Assembly (NCBI GenBank): GCA_029891345.1
Contig: CM057009.1
Location: 294,377,966-294,441,965, forward strand
Source: Dryococelus australis
Taxonomy: Eukaryota > Arthropoda > Insecta > Phasmatodea > Phasmatidae
Reading direction: 5' to 3'
Length of the DNA: 64,000 nucleotides
Made by a program: the position numbers and the translations under genes. This document shows, piece after piece, positions 1 to 12,189 of the stretch. Each line of letters starts with the position of its first letter. Positions within the stretch are counted from its first letter, which is position 1. The notes beneath the pieces are model-generated. The model made no database searches. It was given only the letters and a program-made list of their open reading frames with translations, and was not told the DNA's origin.

Positions 1-378
1 GGCCGAAAGAAGAGGCTAAATGTACCAGATGGGCGCAGTGTTACTTTAGTAGACCTCGAAGAAGCTGATGATAATAATTTAGAATCATCAACTGAAGATG
101 AACATAATGGTGAGGTAGAAACTGGGATTGAGGGCATTCAAAATTTGAAGAAAGGGGACTGGGTTAAGATAATGTTTTATTATGATAAGGGTATCAAGGT
201 GTACATAGGAAAGTTGACAGAAAAAGTTGATACCAGGAAGGATAAGTACAATGGAACTTTTCTTCGCGAGTCAAAAAAGTGCTCAGTCATAGTTGTGTTT
301 TCTGATATACCAGACGAATACGATTTCTCAAGTTCTGATGTTCTTGCTGTTCTGAAGCCACTGGCTGTGTGTAGGTGA
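1..378 (+). CDS. C-terminal fragment of a probable transposon-derived protein
   Basis: The frame is open from the first base to the TAG at 376-378, so this is the 3' end of a larger gene cut by the window edge. The first ~45 residues are acidic (EEADDNN, STEDEHNGEVE). They are followed by a compact ~75-residue basic/hydrophobic domain with GDWVKI, VYIGKL, FLRES and FSDIPDEYDFSSSDV. Known family pattern: similar small C-terminal modules (GDWV...G.., FLR..., ..P..D....) close many insect proteins derived from pogo/Tigger-like or other transposases. I infer that origin; the catalytic part is not in the window. An AATAAA at about 543 could serve as poly(A) signal. It could also be a host gene that kept such a tail. 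Confidence 0.55.
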   Translation, partial: GRKKRLNVPDGRSVTLVDLEEADDNNLESSTEDEHNGEVETGIEGIQNLKKGDWVKIMFYYDKGIKVYIGKLTEKVDTRKDKYNGTFLRESKKCSVIVVFSDIPDEYDFSSSDVLAVLKPLAVCR

Positions 379-3090
379 TGTTATGCCTTCAAACCAAACC
401 CACTTACAACTTAGGTGATTTATGTAATAGTTTTTTTTCTGATTCCATGTTGATGTAATTGTCTGTACTTTTTTATCTGGTCAAAGAATTGTGACCATTT
501 TTTATTAATTTTTGCATTATAAAACAATAATTACAACTTTTAAATAAAGTAGTTGTGTTACTTTTGACACATATTATCAAATTTCCATTTACAAAAAAAA
601 TTGAACACTGTCCCTATTCACCCCATTGGGGTCTTTAAATGGGAAAACAGTGCAAATTAAACGTGTGTTCCTTTTCACCCCAACCTTGGGGGGAATAGGT
701 ACACCAAGAAAAAAAAATTGTAAAAAATTGGAGGAAGGGATGAAGCAAATATTTATTTAATGGTGTCAATACCCTTTACTTAATGACATTACATAAAAAT
801 ATTACCGCCAGAAAAATAAATTCTGGCACTTTTTAAATCAAAGAAAAACATTAAAAAGTGTCCCTATTGACTCCAGTTGGCAGTTCTGTTTTCAAGTTCG
901 TATTGCATTCTTTGCACACAAAGTTCATACTGTTTACGTTTACGGTTTCGGGTTCGGATAGGCACTCTTGATGCTTTTGTATTTGGCATTGGGTACACTT
1001 GAGAATTAGAGTCCCTCCACCTGCACGTAAAGAATAGCTACACCAGTGTGGCAGTTCGTAATTTGGAAAAGTGTTTCGAGATCCTTGGTCGAAATGTTTG
1101 TAGTAATGTTCCCATCACTTTTTGGTTTCGGGACTGTTTCGCGGTTGTTACCGATGTGGCTGTTGCTTGAGCTGGTCATTCGGTTACATCTGCAGAATGT
1201 GGTGCCTAATTCGTTCCGGTATATCACATCACTTGGTGTAGGTTGCAGGCACTGCAGGCACAAAAGTGCCGCGGCACTTGATTGTGCCTGGCAAGCCATG
1301 GTGTATACTAATAATTGCCACATGCGCGGTATGGAAGACCGGGTCACGGCAGCGCATCGCGGGGTCGGAGGGAGGCAGAGCCGTCCCCGCTCACGGCACG
1401 GCTGTCCCTCTGCGCCCGGTGTAGGGGTTAACGCACGGAGCATCACTCAGCGAATGTGCGGTGTGGCGCGGGTGGAGGTGGTTGGTGTACGACCACTCAT
1501 CCCTGCTCCTTTGTTCCACTGTGCGGCGACAGGGTGGCACGCCGGTGATGTCACACCGCTGCCCCAAGATGGCTGACTTTCTGTCATCTTCTTTCGTTAC
1601 CACAATGGTGGCACCTGCTGTTTTTGGTGCGCCTTTTCATTGCATCGTGGCACTCTTGCTGGTTGACTAGCAGTCTAAGTTGTCCTCTCGTTGCGGGTAT
1701 CGTAGCAATATGGATGGGAAAATTATTGCAGAACATTTTCTTGCAAAAATTTTGGAAAAACATTTTGGCTGGGTTTTTCGCAGTTTTGCAGGTTCAGGTT
1801 TTCCGGGATTGGGCGACATTCGATGGTGTCGGACTGATAAGACAGGGCTTAATTAGCATAAGTAAGCACTAATGATTTTTGCCACATGTTCGGGCAAGCC
1901 ATTTGATGGGGTGTCACGGTGCGGTATTGAGTGGAAGTGTAATTTTAGTTGTGGTAAAATAATATTTAAGTGAGATCTTAGGGAAATTGGATAATATTAT
2001 AAGTGCACAAGGCATCACAGTGATGATGCCCTTTTCTGGTAGAGCAGATTCTTGTTGTCTCAGGATCGTTCGGCCGACGGCCAAGGCAAAATCCTCCTGA
2101 TGTGTTCGTACTGTTTAGGCGGTAATACTAATTATGGTTTGCTTGCTACATAGTGGCCTATTTGGGCTAGCCACATGCCCCAATTACACATGAAAACAAT
2201 ACGACGAATCTAAGCATTGGGAATCAAATACAATGTGCACTTGAAGAATAATGGCTACACTTGGCAGGAAGGTGAGGGCAGCGCCCTGAAAAGTCCGAAG
2301 ACCAAACTGAATAAACACGGTGATTCCCTTAACATAGCATTTATTCAGGTTACGTTACAATACCTCTCCAGGTGGTCACTTATTTCCGGGCTTAAGCCTG
2401 CCGGTTAGGTCATACATAAAAGTGGCACGTAGCCATTAAAAGTTAGTTATAATTAATGCTTCCCCAGGCGATTCAAACACTGGGGAAGTGGAGAAGAGGT
2501 GTCCCGAGCGGTTAAACGAAAAATGGTTCCAGTATTAATTATACTATTGCATGTTAAATGTTTGGTACAAAAGTTAAAGTGCCGCTCGGGCGCGGGACGC
2601 GAGACACGCACACACACAACCTTCTCCTCTGCACGCTGTACGATGACTAACTATTGCGTACGTGATGCACTGGCCGGCTTGGCATGCCGGCGAGTCACGT
2701 AGGTCTATTTTCTAATACAAATTAATCTACACTCTCTCTTACCACGGATTCTGCACGCTGAAACTACGCTAGAACAGAACATATATACACCACGTTTCCC
2801 CCGCCCTTTTATTTCAGCGCTGCTCCATTATCGTCTCATTTCACCCTCATCGGCTCTCAAGACCTCGTTGTTAAGAGCCGCCCAAATCTCTCATCTGAAA
2901 TCAACTAACCGATGACAACGCATTTCAATACTCGGTACTTACTAAAATGCTAAAATACCAAATCGCAACCACTTCTGATCAAGTGACTTAACATCATATG
3001 AATTGAATGCTACTGCACATCAAAATACTATTGTACTAAATGGTAACTTTGAACACAGTCTCACTATTTGTGGTATGTTTGGGTGTTAGT
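379..3090. other. No recognisable gene; mixed repeat-like DNA
   Basis: I see no coding domain here. Contents: three imperfect copies of a TGTCCCTATTCACCCCA-like motif near 609, 668 and 859, possibly subterminal repeats of the element ending at 378; a GC-rich island about 1200-1680 whose overlapping open frames on both strands match nothing I know; a 9-bp-stem hairpin at 2459-2488; and a 9-bp inverted repeat (CCCGAGCGG / CCGCTCGGG) at 2504-2512 and 2582-2590. Confidence 0.4.
2797..2890 (+). repeat. tRNA-SINE 3' fragment
   Basis: Contains GCTGCTCCATTA, TTTCACCCTCATCGGCTCTC and AAGACCTC followed by GAGCCGC. The same 3' body occurs in the SINE at 43118-43375 and, on the other strand, at 17239-17322. 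The tRNA-like head is missing, so it is a truncated copy. Confidence 0.6.
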
Positions 3091-3641
3091 AGTAAGGAAA
3101 AGTTCCTTAGGGCACAAGGGGATCGGAGCCGGATCAGGGAGCCACCATGTTGTTACTTCAAAATTTTTTTTTAGAAAATTCTAAAAAATACCATTATTTC
3201 GTCCAATTTAAGTCATTTGAGGGGGTTTCTTTGAGCGCGACAGAGCAGTGACGGCCATATTGGTTTTATAGACATAGAGTATTCAAAATCGGTACAAGGG
3301 ACACAGGATAGGCGTAAAACCCAATCATCAGTCATCTTGCATCCATCTTGGACCCATATGACTTTTAACTTTGACTTTGAACTGAAAGCTTTGACCTTGA
3401 CTTTTCACACTACAAATCCAAAAACATTTTTAAAAATTAACAAAAAATTTCAAAAACCCCCCAAAAAAATTATTATTTAAATGTATTAAAATTCATTTTT
3501 AAATTTATTAAAAAAATAATAATTTCTTGAGGATTCCTACTCACACCCCTCAACAAAACAAATTAGTCGGAAGGCCACAACCACCCTCGCACATTCCTAG
3601 TCAGCCACCCTGGTGCTGGCAGCCATTTTAGCAACTACAGT

Positions 3642-4470
3642 GGATGCAGGTGACCTCAACCTTGAACCCATGACTTTGAATTACCTTGAAAACAAAAATT
3701 CGTGAAAAAATACATTAAAGTCAACAAGCATATAACATAACAGACTACAACCACCATATTAGATGCAGACTACCTCGACCTTGTCCCCATGACCTTGAAT
3801 GACCTTGATAACTAAAACTCAATAAAAATACATATAAGCCAACAAGCATATTACATTACAGACTACTACAGCGATATTAGATGCAGGTAACCTCGACTTG
3901 ACGCCATGACCTCAAATGACCCTAAAATAGAAGCTCGAGAAAAAATTCACAACAGTCAGGAAGCATAATACATTACTGACTGCTATCACCATATTAGATG
4001 CAGACTACCATGGCCTTGACCCCATGACCTTGAATGAAGTTGAAAAACTAGAGAAAAATACATAAAAGTTAACAAGTATATCACATTACAGAATACTATC
4101 ACCACATAAGATGCGAACTACCTTGACCTTGTCCCCATGGTCTTGAATGACCTTGAATACAAAACCCGAGAAATAATTCATAAGATTCAACAAGCACATA
4201 ACATTACTAATTGCTACCACCATATTAGATGCAGGCAAACCTTGACCTTGACCCCATGACATTGAAGATAAAAACTCGAGAAAAAATACATAAAAGTCAA
4301 CAAGAATAATAAATTACAGACTGCTGACACCATAATAGATGCAGACTATCATGACCTTGAATTACCTTTGAAACAAACATTTCTAATTACTATTACCATA
4401 CTAGATGTAGACTACCTAGATCTTGACCCCTTGACCTTGAATGACCATGGAAAATAAATCTAGGAAAAAA
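3642..4470 (+). repeat. Tandem array, about 8 units of ~110-120 bp
   Basis: Successive units begin TAGATGCAGACTACC or close variants near 3642, 3758, 3876, 3993, 4108, 4225, 4335 and 4400. Each continues with CTTGACCCCATGACCTTGAATGACCTTGA, an AT-rich CTCGAGAAAAAATAC segment, then CAACAAGCATA and ACATTACAGACTACTA. Units are diverged, and the last two or three are truncated. The array lies between the inverted ends of the 3091-5075 element. Confidence 0.8.
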
Positions 4471-4699
4471 ATCTGTGAAGATGTAGAAGCTAGCCGAGGC
4501 TATTCAAATTTCACAGGAGCTGCTCTCAAACTAATACTCTCAGTTTATCTCCCTACTGCTTATAATATACATATATACAAGTCCTGTGATGTAATATTGA
4601 CTTTGAACCAATGGTATTAAACTATTAATACATAGTGCGGACACCGACCAACCAATTACCGAGTTGCTATGTGTCTCTTGCCGACTGACTCCTACAGGT

Positions 4700-4790
4700 T
4701 GACTCCTGATTGTGGAGCTGATTGTGGAGTGGATTACAATTGCGGAGCTGATTTCGGAGTGGATTGCGATTGTGGGTAATTGTGGGTAAT
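4700..4790 (+). repeat. Short tandem repeat of TGATTGTGGAG-type units
   Basis: Imperfect ~12-bp units TGATTGTGGAGC / TGATTGTGGAGT / GGATTACAATTG repeat across this stretch and fade into GATTGTGGGTAATTGTGGGTAAT. Confidence 0.65.
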
Positions 4791-5075
4791 TTTTGAGGAT
4801 TTTTAAAAAATATTTAAATATAAATGTAAATAATTTTTCATAATACATCTTTCGGAATTTTTTACAATTTTTTGAGGATTTTTTTGTGATTCTTAAAGGA
4901 TTTTTTTTTGGGTTTTTTGGGGTTAAAGATTCCTGGAGTCAATATCAAAGGTCAAGGTCAAAGTCAAGGACATATGGGTCCAAGATGGTGGACGATGAAG
5001 TAATAACATGGCGGCTCCCACGGCTCCGGCTCCGATCCCCGATCCGCTTGTGCCCAAAATATTTTTTTCCTTACT

Positions 5076-8000
5076 TCTGGTGTTGCTGTTTTTTTTACAT
5101 AAATACGTACAAATAAAAGGTTTTAAAAGGCGCGAGTTGAGCAGTTTAACGTAATTTATTAAAAACCTGCGAATAATGAATTGGTCAATTAGTGTCTATC
5201 AAACCAGCATTTGGTAATTAGGGGGGGCGGGGGAGGAGGGGATACTGTTATACCTTCTGTACTCGACTGTGCCTTCAGTACAATTACAAATTTGACAGTA
5301 TGCCCAATTCAATTAAAAACTTCCCCAATGCCGAGTTGCTCTGTTATAAAAAGATGCTTTATGTTATGTTGATGAATAGGCATTAGATATTGCCAAACTA
5401 CAGAATAGTCCTTTGTGTATAATTTTTTTATTACAACCCCCAAAATTTCATAACTGGTTCAATCAGATTATGAAGAAGTGACTGAGTTTCAACTGTTTGT
5501 TACTTATTGTTGAAGTATGGCTGCCAACGTTGACAGCTGGACCCTTGTGGGTTAACCATAGCTGCCTGTGTTTCACTTCAGCCTGTGTAGTTTTGGCATA
5601 ACTGCACGACAACTGTGATTTATATGTGTAAGGAAGCAGAACGAATATCATATCTGTTTGTAATAGAAATATGTAAACAATTTATTTAGTTACTAATTTC
5701 ATGATAATAGCTTCAAAAAAACAGCAAGTTAAGATTTCGGCAACTAATTTTGTTGCGAGGTCAATATTAAATATCTATGATACGCATATTACTGTTTAGA
5801 TAGCTATTTTTATGTTATATAATTGGTTTTTTGCATTAATGTTAAATGATATAGGCTGTTTATGCTAATGTGAGCACTTTTTACGCCATTGTTACTTATT
5901 TCTTTTAGTTATTAATTATCCTTCAACCACCTTTTCAGATAAATTTTTCCGTGTAAGTAATAAACACAGTGTGTATATTCTGCCACACTTGGAAGTTTAA
6001 TATATTTTTACAATAAAAGCCACAATGTTATATCAGTAACTATAGTAGAGCTATATTTAATTAATCTCGTGTTAATAAACCAGGGGTGAATTGTGGAGAT
6101 TTTGATGTCAAAAATTTTTTTTTCGTTTTGTTCATTCCCGATTTTTGGCAGAAATTTAACTTTTATGACAGCTCCATTCTCAAGAATTTATTGAATTAAT
6201 GCAGTCAGTTGTGTAGTTAACAAATTAAATACCATTTGGTATTCCATTGTCTAACTTATAATTGATTAACACTTGTCCTTTGTAATTTTCAACATCTAAT
6301 TCTGTGCCCAGTAACATGATTCAGTTACAACTGATTGTTCACATTCTTTTGTTTCAAGTGATAATATTTATGCTTTAAGCATTTTTAAAAAAATACGACA
6401 TAGAATATGAATGAGCAACTATCATATTACATTTGGCAGAACAACACATTTTAATACTAGGTGACGACAACTGCACTTAAATTGCGCATGCTGAGCCATG
6501 TAAATTTGAATTTCCCGGGTGTTCGTCAGTTCATGCCATTAGGAGCGCTGTTGTAGCGTGCTTCCCATATTGTCCTTCTACCATATTTGCTATCATGTGC
6601 TATTGATTCATATAAATGTTTTCTTTTATACAATTAGCTGTATTTCCATCGTATTCTACTATTGGTTAAATAATTTCGAATTTTTGAATAACCATTTTCC
6701 CTGTATCAGCATAACTAAATGGGTTGCTGGTATGGTCATCAGAGGAATGTGAGGGCTTTGGGTGTTGGAAAATGGTTCATCTACGTTTTTACCAGGTTAA
6801 GGGCGTTCGCTTGGAGAGCACGAATGATGGTGGCCGTGGTGTTGACGGCCCTGAAGTTGTCCCTCTGATGATCCACCATCTTCCTGATGGTGATGATGAT
6901 GATGCTATAATCCACTATGGTCTAGGCTAGTGGGAGCTGTTTAGCCTCTCCCAATACTTTATTCACTCTCATGGGATTGTTACAGGACATCCAAACGCCT
7001 TATGTAAATATATAGAAAATAGGTAAAAACAGGTTAAGTGGCCGAGAAGCGACCAAGAAAATAAATACGTGCGCCTTTTACATTGCTACTCAACGATTTA
7101 TTCTCTGTAACCCTCCGAAGATGCAATTATATACAAGTTTTCCAATAAAGAAGGAGAGCACTGAAACTGGAAAATGGCTTGAAGCCCACGTGGTACATAT
7201 GTGAAAATTAAGTCCCACTCATGAACAAATGAGCTGGATGTGCTCTCTCCGACAAATATTAAACAATAAAGTGACTCGGTATACTAAACTGTACACTATT
7301 GCAGTTACATGATTAAGTTGAAATGATGAAGGCCAGAGGGGCCACCCACGGACGTCCGTCCCCACCCTGATGCTAAGACGTTACTGAACCAAGGATGGTG
7401 CGGGGCTGGCTGACTGGCTGAGGCTTTCGGCATAACACACATGAAAAAACTTAAATATAAAAATATGATGGTAAATGAAATGAAATGATCATGAGCAGTG
7501 CTGGGGAGATAAGGACACACAAAAACACTATGATCTTTATTGAAAAATACATAATCAACATAAATATAAAATATAGTAACACTTTACATGTACCTTGTTG
7601 ATTTACACTTAAACTCGATTTGTAGGCGATTTTTACATCAGTGTAGATCATGCAAAGTTCAATGTTTCTGACACCTATTATATCACCTTGTTTTGGAGGT
7701 TGATTAGTTAAATTTAAATGAACAAGACATTGAGAAACACTGTACACATAGAAATAACGAAAATGCCACATGGACATTACGTGGTATGTTTATGTGGTAT
7801 TGGTTCACGTCTGAATTAGGCCTTTAGCTGTGACTTATATTTAATAGCGACATTATACTGGACAAAATACTGGCAATACTGTACAAGGGGGAAATGATAA
7901 AATATAGATCTGCATAAATAAATACAAATCATTGAACCACAATGATAATAAATAAAGCACTGTATGAACACACTATACTAATAAATGGGCCTTATTGATT

Positions 8001-8440
8001 ATGTAAGCACAGTACTGCATAAGAACATGATACTCACTGATAATGATGTCAAATACACTGCAAATAACTAATACACAAACACATACAAACTAGTACATTG
8101 AGATTAAAAAAAAAAAGGCCATGAAAAAGGAATAAATAAAATAAATAATAACTGACTCGCTGCACTGATGCACTCGCACGCACACATGCGGAACACACGG
8201 TGCACACACTGATTTCACGTGGCGGTGGGGTGAACTGCTCACGGTGTTGCTGGCGATGTGGGAAACAGCCTGGAGAGCTATAATGTGGTACACTTCAAAC
8301 TTTAACAACTGTTCCATCATATTTTTTTTTAGTTTGATATACAAATAAACAATTATTATCAGAGGAATTCCTAAATAAATGCATCTCAAAACCAACTATA
8401 AAATACGTTTTTTTTATTATCTCTATGAAAAACAAACAAC
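5076..8440. other. No recognisable gene; AT-rich intergenic DNA with one miniature-element remnant
   Basis: Apart from the inverted-repeat end at 5854 I can support nothing. The open frames on both strands (for example 7451-7777 and 8090-8395 on the - strand) are low-complexity translations of AT-rich DNA without domain signatures. Confidence 0.5.
5854..6015 (+). mobile_element. GTTCACG-family miniature element, diverged or partial
   Basis: Starts TATA|GGCTGTTTATGCTAATGT then GAGCACTTTTT, the terminus of the family repeated across the window. The interior shares GTAATAAACACAGTGTGTAT and TTCTGCC with the 15426 copy, which places it in the short subfamily represented intact at 43529-43761. I do not find the matching right terminus. 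Confidence 0.6.
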
Positions 8441-8449
8441 TGCCTCAAT

Positions 8450-8800
8450 GGATAAATAATTTCATTTGGTCAATATGAATGAGTAGATTTTACTGGATAT
8501 TTATTATCAACATCAGATATTTCTAAATAATATTTATCTGATCGTGAATTAACGAAAGCGTGCATCATATTTGTTGTTAATCCTGGATTATCAGTTGCTT
8601 CAATTATTTGTCGATGTTTTGAAATTTATACTCGAGAAAATTGATATGGGAAAAAAATTCGCAGCTACACCAATATTATCTCCTCTGGCAAAATAACCAG
8701 CACTATCTCTCTTTGATGATCTAAATTGTTCATAAACATATGCACATTTGGGAAAGAAAATCGATCACCAATATTTATATCAAATTCCATTCTATTATTG
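8450..8800 (-). pseudogene. Unidentified gene remnant in the Polinton-like block
   Basis: Read on the - strand, two neighbouring frames give protein-like stretches, including EQFRSSKRDSAGYFARGDNI and, further on, GLTTNMMHAFVNSRSDKYYL, separated by frame changes. The composition is more protein-like than the surrounding AT-rich DNA, and the position beside the PLA2 and protease remnants suggests a structural or accessory gene of the same element. I do not recognise the family and do not claim a function. The + strand between 8930 and 9400 also has short protein-like runs that I cannot place. Confidence 0.35.
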
Positions 8801-9419
8801 TAAATATTTAAATTATTTTTAGTTAGATCTGTTGGAGGAAATGTTTGCCTCTGGAGCTTTCAATAGATTTAAAACGTACTTAGGTAGAATTTTTTTTACT
8901 TAATTAAAAATCCAGAAAAACAAATATCGAGTATTAAACTCGCCATCGGAAAATTTAGAAACCATAAAATAACACAATGCCACATATAATAAAGAAAAAA
9001 AAGCCTTTAATTTATGAATTACATAATATTGGTTAAAAAAAAGTCGAAGCAGTAGCTGTTGAGAATAGAAATGTAATAATAAATTTAGCCTCTGTTGCTG
9101 CTAAAAATGTATAATATTTACCAACACAAAAAAAAACTTCATTAGAAAAAGTTATATTTCATGTTTGGAAATACAATAATATTATCAGAACAATTTAAGA
9201 AAAGTATATTAAAAGACCACCATTTCACTCACAACCAAACACATCTGAAAGATTATATTCACCAAAAATGCCAAAATCTGGTGAAGGAATAAAGCAATAT
9301 AATTTTCCAAAAGAACTTATATGAATGGATGATTTAAGAATATTAATTAATATATTATTAATTATTCACTATGATTAAATTACTGGTATACAAGTTTTCA
9401 TAATGAAAATGTTAATGTT

Positions 9420-9775
9420 ATGAATATGTTAAATAATAAATTTTCTGATTTTGTTGTTAATATTCCTAAAGGAATCCCATGTTTAATTCGTGTTTTAAAT
9501 GTTATTCCTCATTGTTTTTGGAATTATGAACACCAAAGGAAAGGAATAATAAATTGGGCATTAAATAATTTAAATTTAACAGAAATGCATTTGCCTTGTT
9601 GTAATTATTGTGGTCCTTGTAAAAAATTAGATGAAATATTAGAAAGAGGTGATAAAAGAATGAACAAATTTGACAAATAGTGCAATATTCATGATATTGC
9701 CCATAGAGGTCATAAAGATTTAGAATCAAGATTGAAGCTGATAAAATTTTACGAAAATTTGCTAAATAAAATATG
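9420..9775 (+). pseudogene. Parvovirus-type phospholipase A2-like (VP1u-like) remnant
   Basis: The open part (86 codons) ends at a TAG at 9678-9680. Before it lies LPCCNYCGPCKKLDEILERG, corresponding to the Ca-binding-loop region (YxGPG) of the parvoviral capsid PLA2-like domain; here the final Gly of the loop is Cys. Directly after the stop, in the same frame, is a catalytic-type CNIHDIAH with the His-Asp pair encoded at 9690-9695, followed by HKDLESR. In parvoviruses this domain helps particles leave endosomes, and homologues are reported in some adintovirus-like elements. Two visible breaks (premature stop, loop Gly to Cys) argue against activity. The neighbouring adenain-type protease and integrase remnants support the Polinton/adintovirus origin rather than a secreted host enzyme. 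Confidence 0.75.
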
Positions 9776-10199
9776 TAGGATAAAGAAACAGCAATAGGAA
9801 AATAATTGCATATGCATTTCTTTCTAAAAGTATGATTATACAATGGAAATTAGTTTGGGGAATACAAATTTGTTAATATGAAAAAATATAATACCTATAT
9901 AATTTTTATATATTAATGAAGACTAAAATATAACTTTTGAAGTGCCAATCAATCAATGAAAAGAATTAGACATTGCTACAATTTTAACAAAGGTCCAACT
10001 GGAAAGAAAAATTAAAATATCATACAATTAAAATTATTTTTATTAACATTATCTGCAGTTAAAAGATTATTGAAAAAAAAACTGGTCGTTGGGTTAAAAC
10101 TGACTTACTTCTACCAGTTGTATGGCAGTTTTAAGTGAGAGAAAATAAGAGAGAATTAAAAGAACAATGACATAATTTAACTGTGGAAAACAATATAGA

Positions 10200-10560
10200 T
10201 GAAGGAATTGTAGCATAGAAAAAAAGAGGATGACCAAAACTTTTTTTTGTAATAATTCCACTGTCTAATATCGATATCAAAAATTATGTGAAAAAAAAAA
10301 TTAAAAATTTACAGATGTTTATATGATTGATTAATTACAAAATAAAATTAATACAAATGAATGCATAATTATTAATTTGGATATCTCATCTGATACTGGT
10401 ACTCATTACGATTCTTATAATAAAAATAATGATATTTATTATTAAGATTCATTTGGTGGAAATATTCTTTTAGAATTAGCTAAATATTGTGAAGATAAAC
10501 ACATGTATTATAATGATGCTAATAACTATTTAAAAATGGTTGTGTTAAAAATTATAAATT
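10200..10560 (+). pseudogene. Adenain-type cysteine protease remnant
   Basis: One frame gives NECIIINLDISSDTGTHYDS, with NLD at 10373-10381 and the GTH motif, whose His matches the catalytic His of adenovirus-type (Ulp1-fold) proteases, at 10398-10406. It is followed by YYxDSFGG, where DSFG (10446-10457) is the conserved acid-residue block. A TAA replaces the residue before DSFG, and the segment expected to hold the catalytic Cys is not recognisable before the coiled-coil region begins. These proteases process capsid proteins in adenoviruses, Polintons and adintoviruses. I rate the family call as fairly secure and the gene as dead. Confidence 0.7.
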
Positions 10561-11060
10561 TGATAATTTTAAAATTGATGTTACTTTGAAAACTGAGTTA
10601 AGTGATTATGTAAAAAACGAAAATTTTAATCAATTTAGACGAGATGTTGCTTTGAATTCTGAATTGAATGATTACACAACAAAAATTAATTAAGTAAGAA
10701 AAGTTATGTAGCAACATTAATAAATTTAAAATTAAATTACTATGTTGAAAATAACAATTATTGTGATTTTACAAAGTTTTTGCTTTAAAATCTGAGCTAA
10801 ATGATCATGAAACAAATAAAAATTTTAATGATTTAAAAAATTATGTAGATGTAAAAATTGAGCTAAATAATTATACTTAAATTATACATTTTGATGATTT
10901 TGCTGAAAGAACAAAGAAATGTAATACAAGAATGTTATATGAACTTATTCCATTAATTATTGATTCGAAAATATCGAATTTAGAAAACAATGTTGCTTTG
11001 CATGATCTAAGTCTTAATAATCCTTCAACTCGAATTAATCAATATATTGAACAATAAGCT
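10560..11060 (+). pseudogene. Coiled-coil, fibre-like protein remnant
   Basis: Repeated motifs of the form L-x-S/T-E-L-N/S-D-Y recur about every 25-35 codons: TLKTELSDYV near 10590, ALNSELNDYT near 10650, further diverged forms near 10790 and 10850, then LENNVALHDL near 10985. The heptad-like spacing with Asn/Asp breaks is typical of trimeric fibre or tail shafts. Position next to the protease and PLA2 remnants fits a virion attachment protein, but that is inference. Several stops and frame changes are present. Confidence 0.5.
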
Positions 11061-11418
11061 GATATTTAATTTAAGCTTAATATTTTTAAAATAGGTTAAA
11101 TAAGTTAAGTTTCAACTACATAAAAATAATATTTTAAAGGGATATTTATGGCGATTCTTTATTTTACAAACTTCTACTAAAATTGTAAATAATGTAAACT
11201 AAATAAAATAAAATACTAATCAATTATTGCAAATCCTATTGCTCCAAATGAAGCACTATATTTAGACTATACTGAATAGAATATTATAAAAATAACAAAT
11301 TTAACAGGAAAATCAACAATAGAAAATCCAATAGATATTTAAATTGCATACAGGATTAAGCTAGTTCTCTTTATTATTTGTACAGTTTATAGAATCAATA
11401 TAGATATTAATGACTATA

Positions 11419-11834
11419 GGCTGTTCACGGTAAGGTGAGCACTTTTGAAAGCCCTGCTTATGATCTACTTATATGCCCATTGTGTATTCTTACGCCTTAT
11501 GTAAAATTAATATTGCCATTGACCTCGTCACTTTATTTTTGTGTCGGTCAAGTGAAACAGCGAAGTTATTAGAAAAGTAAAAATTTTATTAATCTACTAA
11601 TTTTTATGTACTAAGGCGTTAAAAATAACAGAAAAGCCAGTAATAATTTGATTATCACAGATGGCTAACTAACCGTTTTTATTCGACTTCAAGATATGGA
11701 ACTACTTTCCCTCCATCGTTACCAACTCCACCAGGTGCATGTCACTCAGGGCGCCCGTTAAAATATATACAGGCAGGGGCAGTGACTTTTTTCAAAGGTT
11801 GATTACAAAAGTGCTCACTTTATCATGAACAGCC
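11419..11834 (-). mobile_element. GTTCACG-family miniature element (long subfamily)
   Basis: Complete copy with left end GGCTGTTCACGGTAAGGTGA and right end CTCACTTTATCATGAACAGC, flanked by TATA on the left and TTTA on the right. The interior matches the copies at 35974, 38784, 44636 and 51016 in reverse orientation (for example CGCCTTATGTAAAATTAA and GTCACTCAGGGCGCCCG). It has inserted into the Polinton-like block. Confidence 0.85.
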
Positions 11835-12189
11835 TTTAATCAGTTTTGAGAATAGTAAGAAAAATACATGATACAGATTTTTTTAAACTATTTCCTATAA
11901 AAATGGTGATAAAATAACTTTTAAATTAGTTGATGGAATCAAAATCGCTAAATGGTATGAAATAAATATTTGTATGTTTATAGTTTTTTAAGAGACATAA
12001 AAATTATTTGACATAAATTTATAACATTTGGTGTTAAAAATGTACAAGAAAGTACCCAGAAATAAAAATATAAAAATAGAGAATACATCTCATGAAAAAA
12101 TTACATAATAGTATATGTTCTATATGTGTATCTAAAAAAACACAATTTTTCAAATATGGAAAAAAAATTGAGCATTTGCAAAGGCCCAA

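Larger units (their letters stand above)
3091..5075. mobile_element. Non-autonomous element with long terminal inverted repeats
   Basis: The left end (AGTAAGGAAAA, then GGGCACAAG, GGATCGGAGCCGGA, GGGAGCC.CCATGTT.TTACTTC) is matched in inverted order by the right end finishing at 5075. Subterminally, CCATCTTGGACCCATATG at about 3345 pairs with CATATGGGTCCAAGATGG at about 4971, and both arms carry GGTCAAGGTCAA-type runs. No transposase is recognisable inside, so it must have depended on proteins supplied elsewhere. The interior is mostly the tandem array listed separately. I cannot assign a superfamily. Confidence 0.7.

Noticed and set aside
1006-1670. Overlapping long frames on both strands (176 and 146 codons)
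   Set aside because: They are frame shadows of one GC-rich island; no domain, no splice or codon pattern favours either strand.
3642-4470. CRISPR-like array
   Set aside because: Units are ~117 bp and diverged throughout, with no short constant repeat alternating with unique spacers; the genome is eukaryotic.
9420-9680. A host secreted phospholipase A2
   Set aside because: The motif order is that of the parvovirus-type domain, there is no signal peptide or Cys pattern of secreted enzymes, and the neighbours are Polinton genes.
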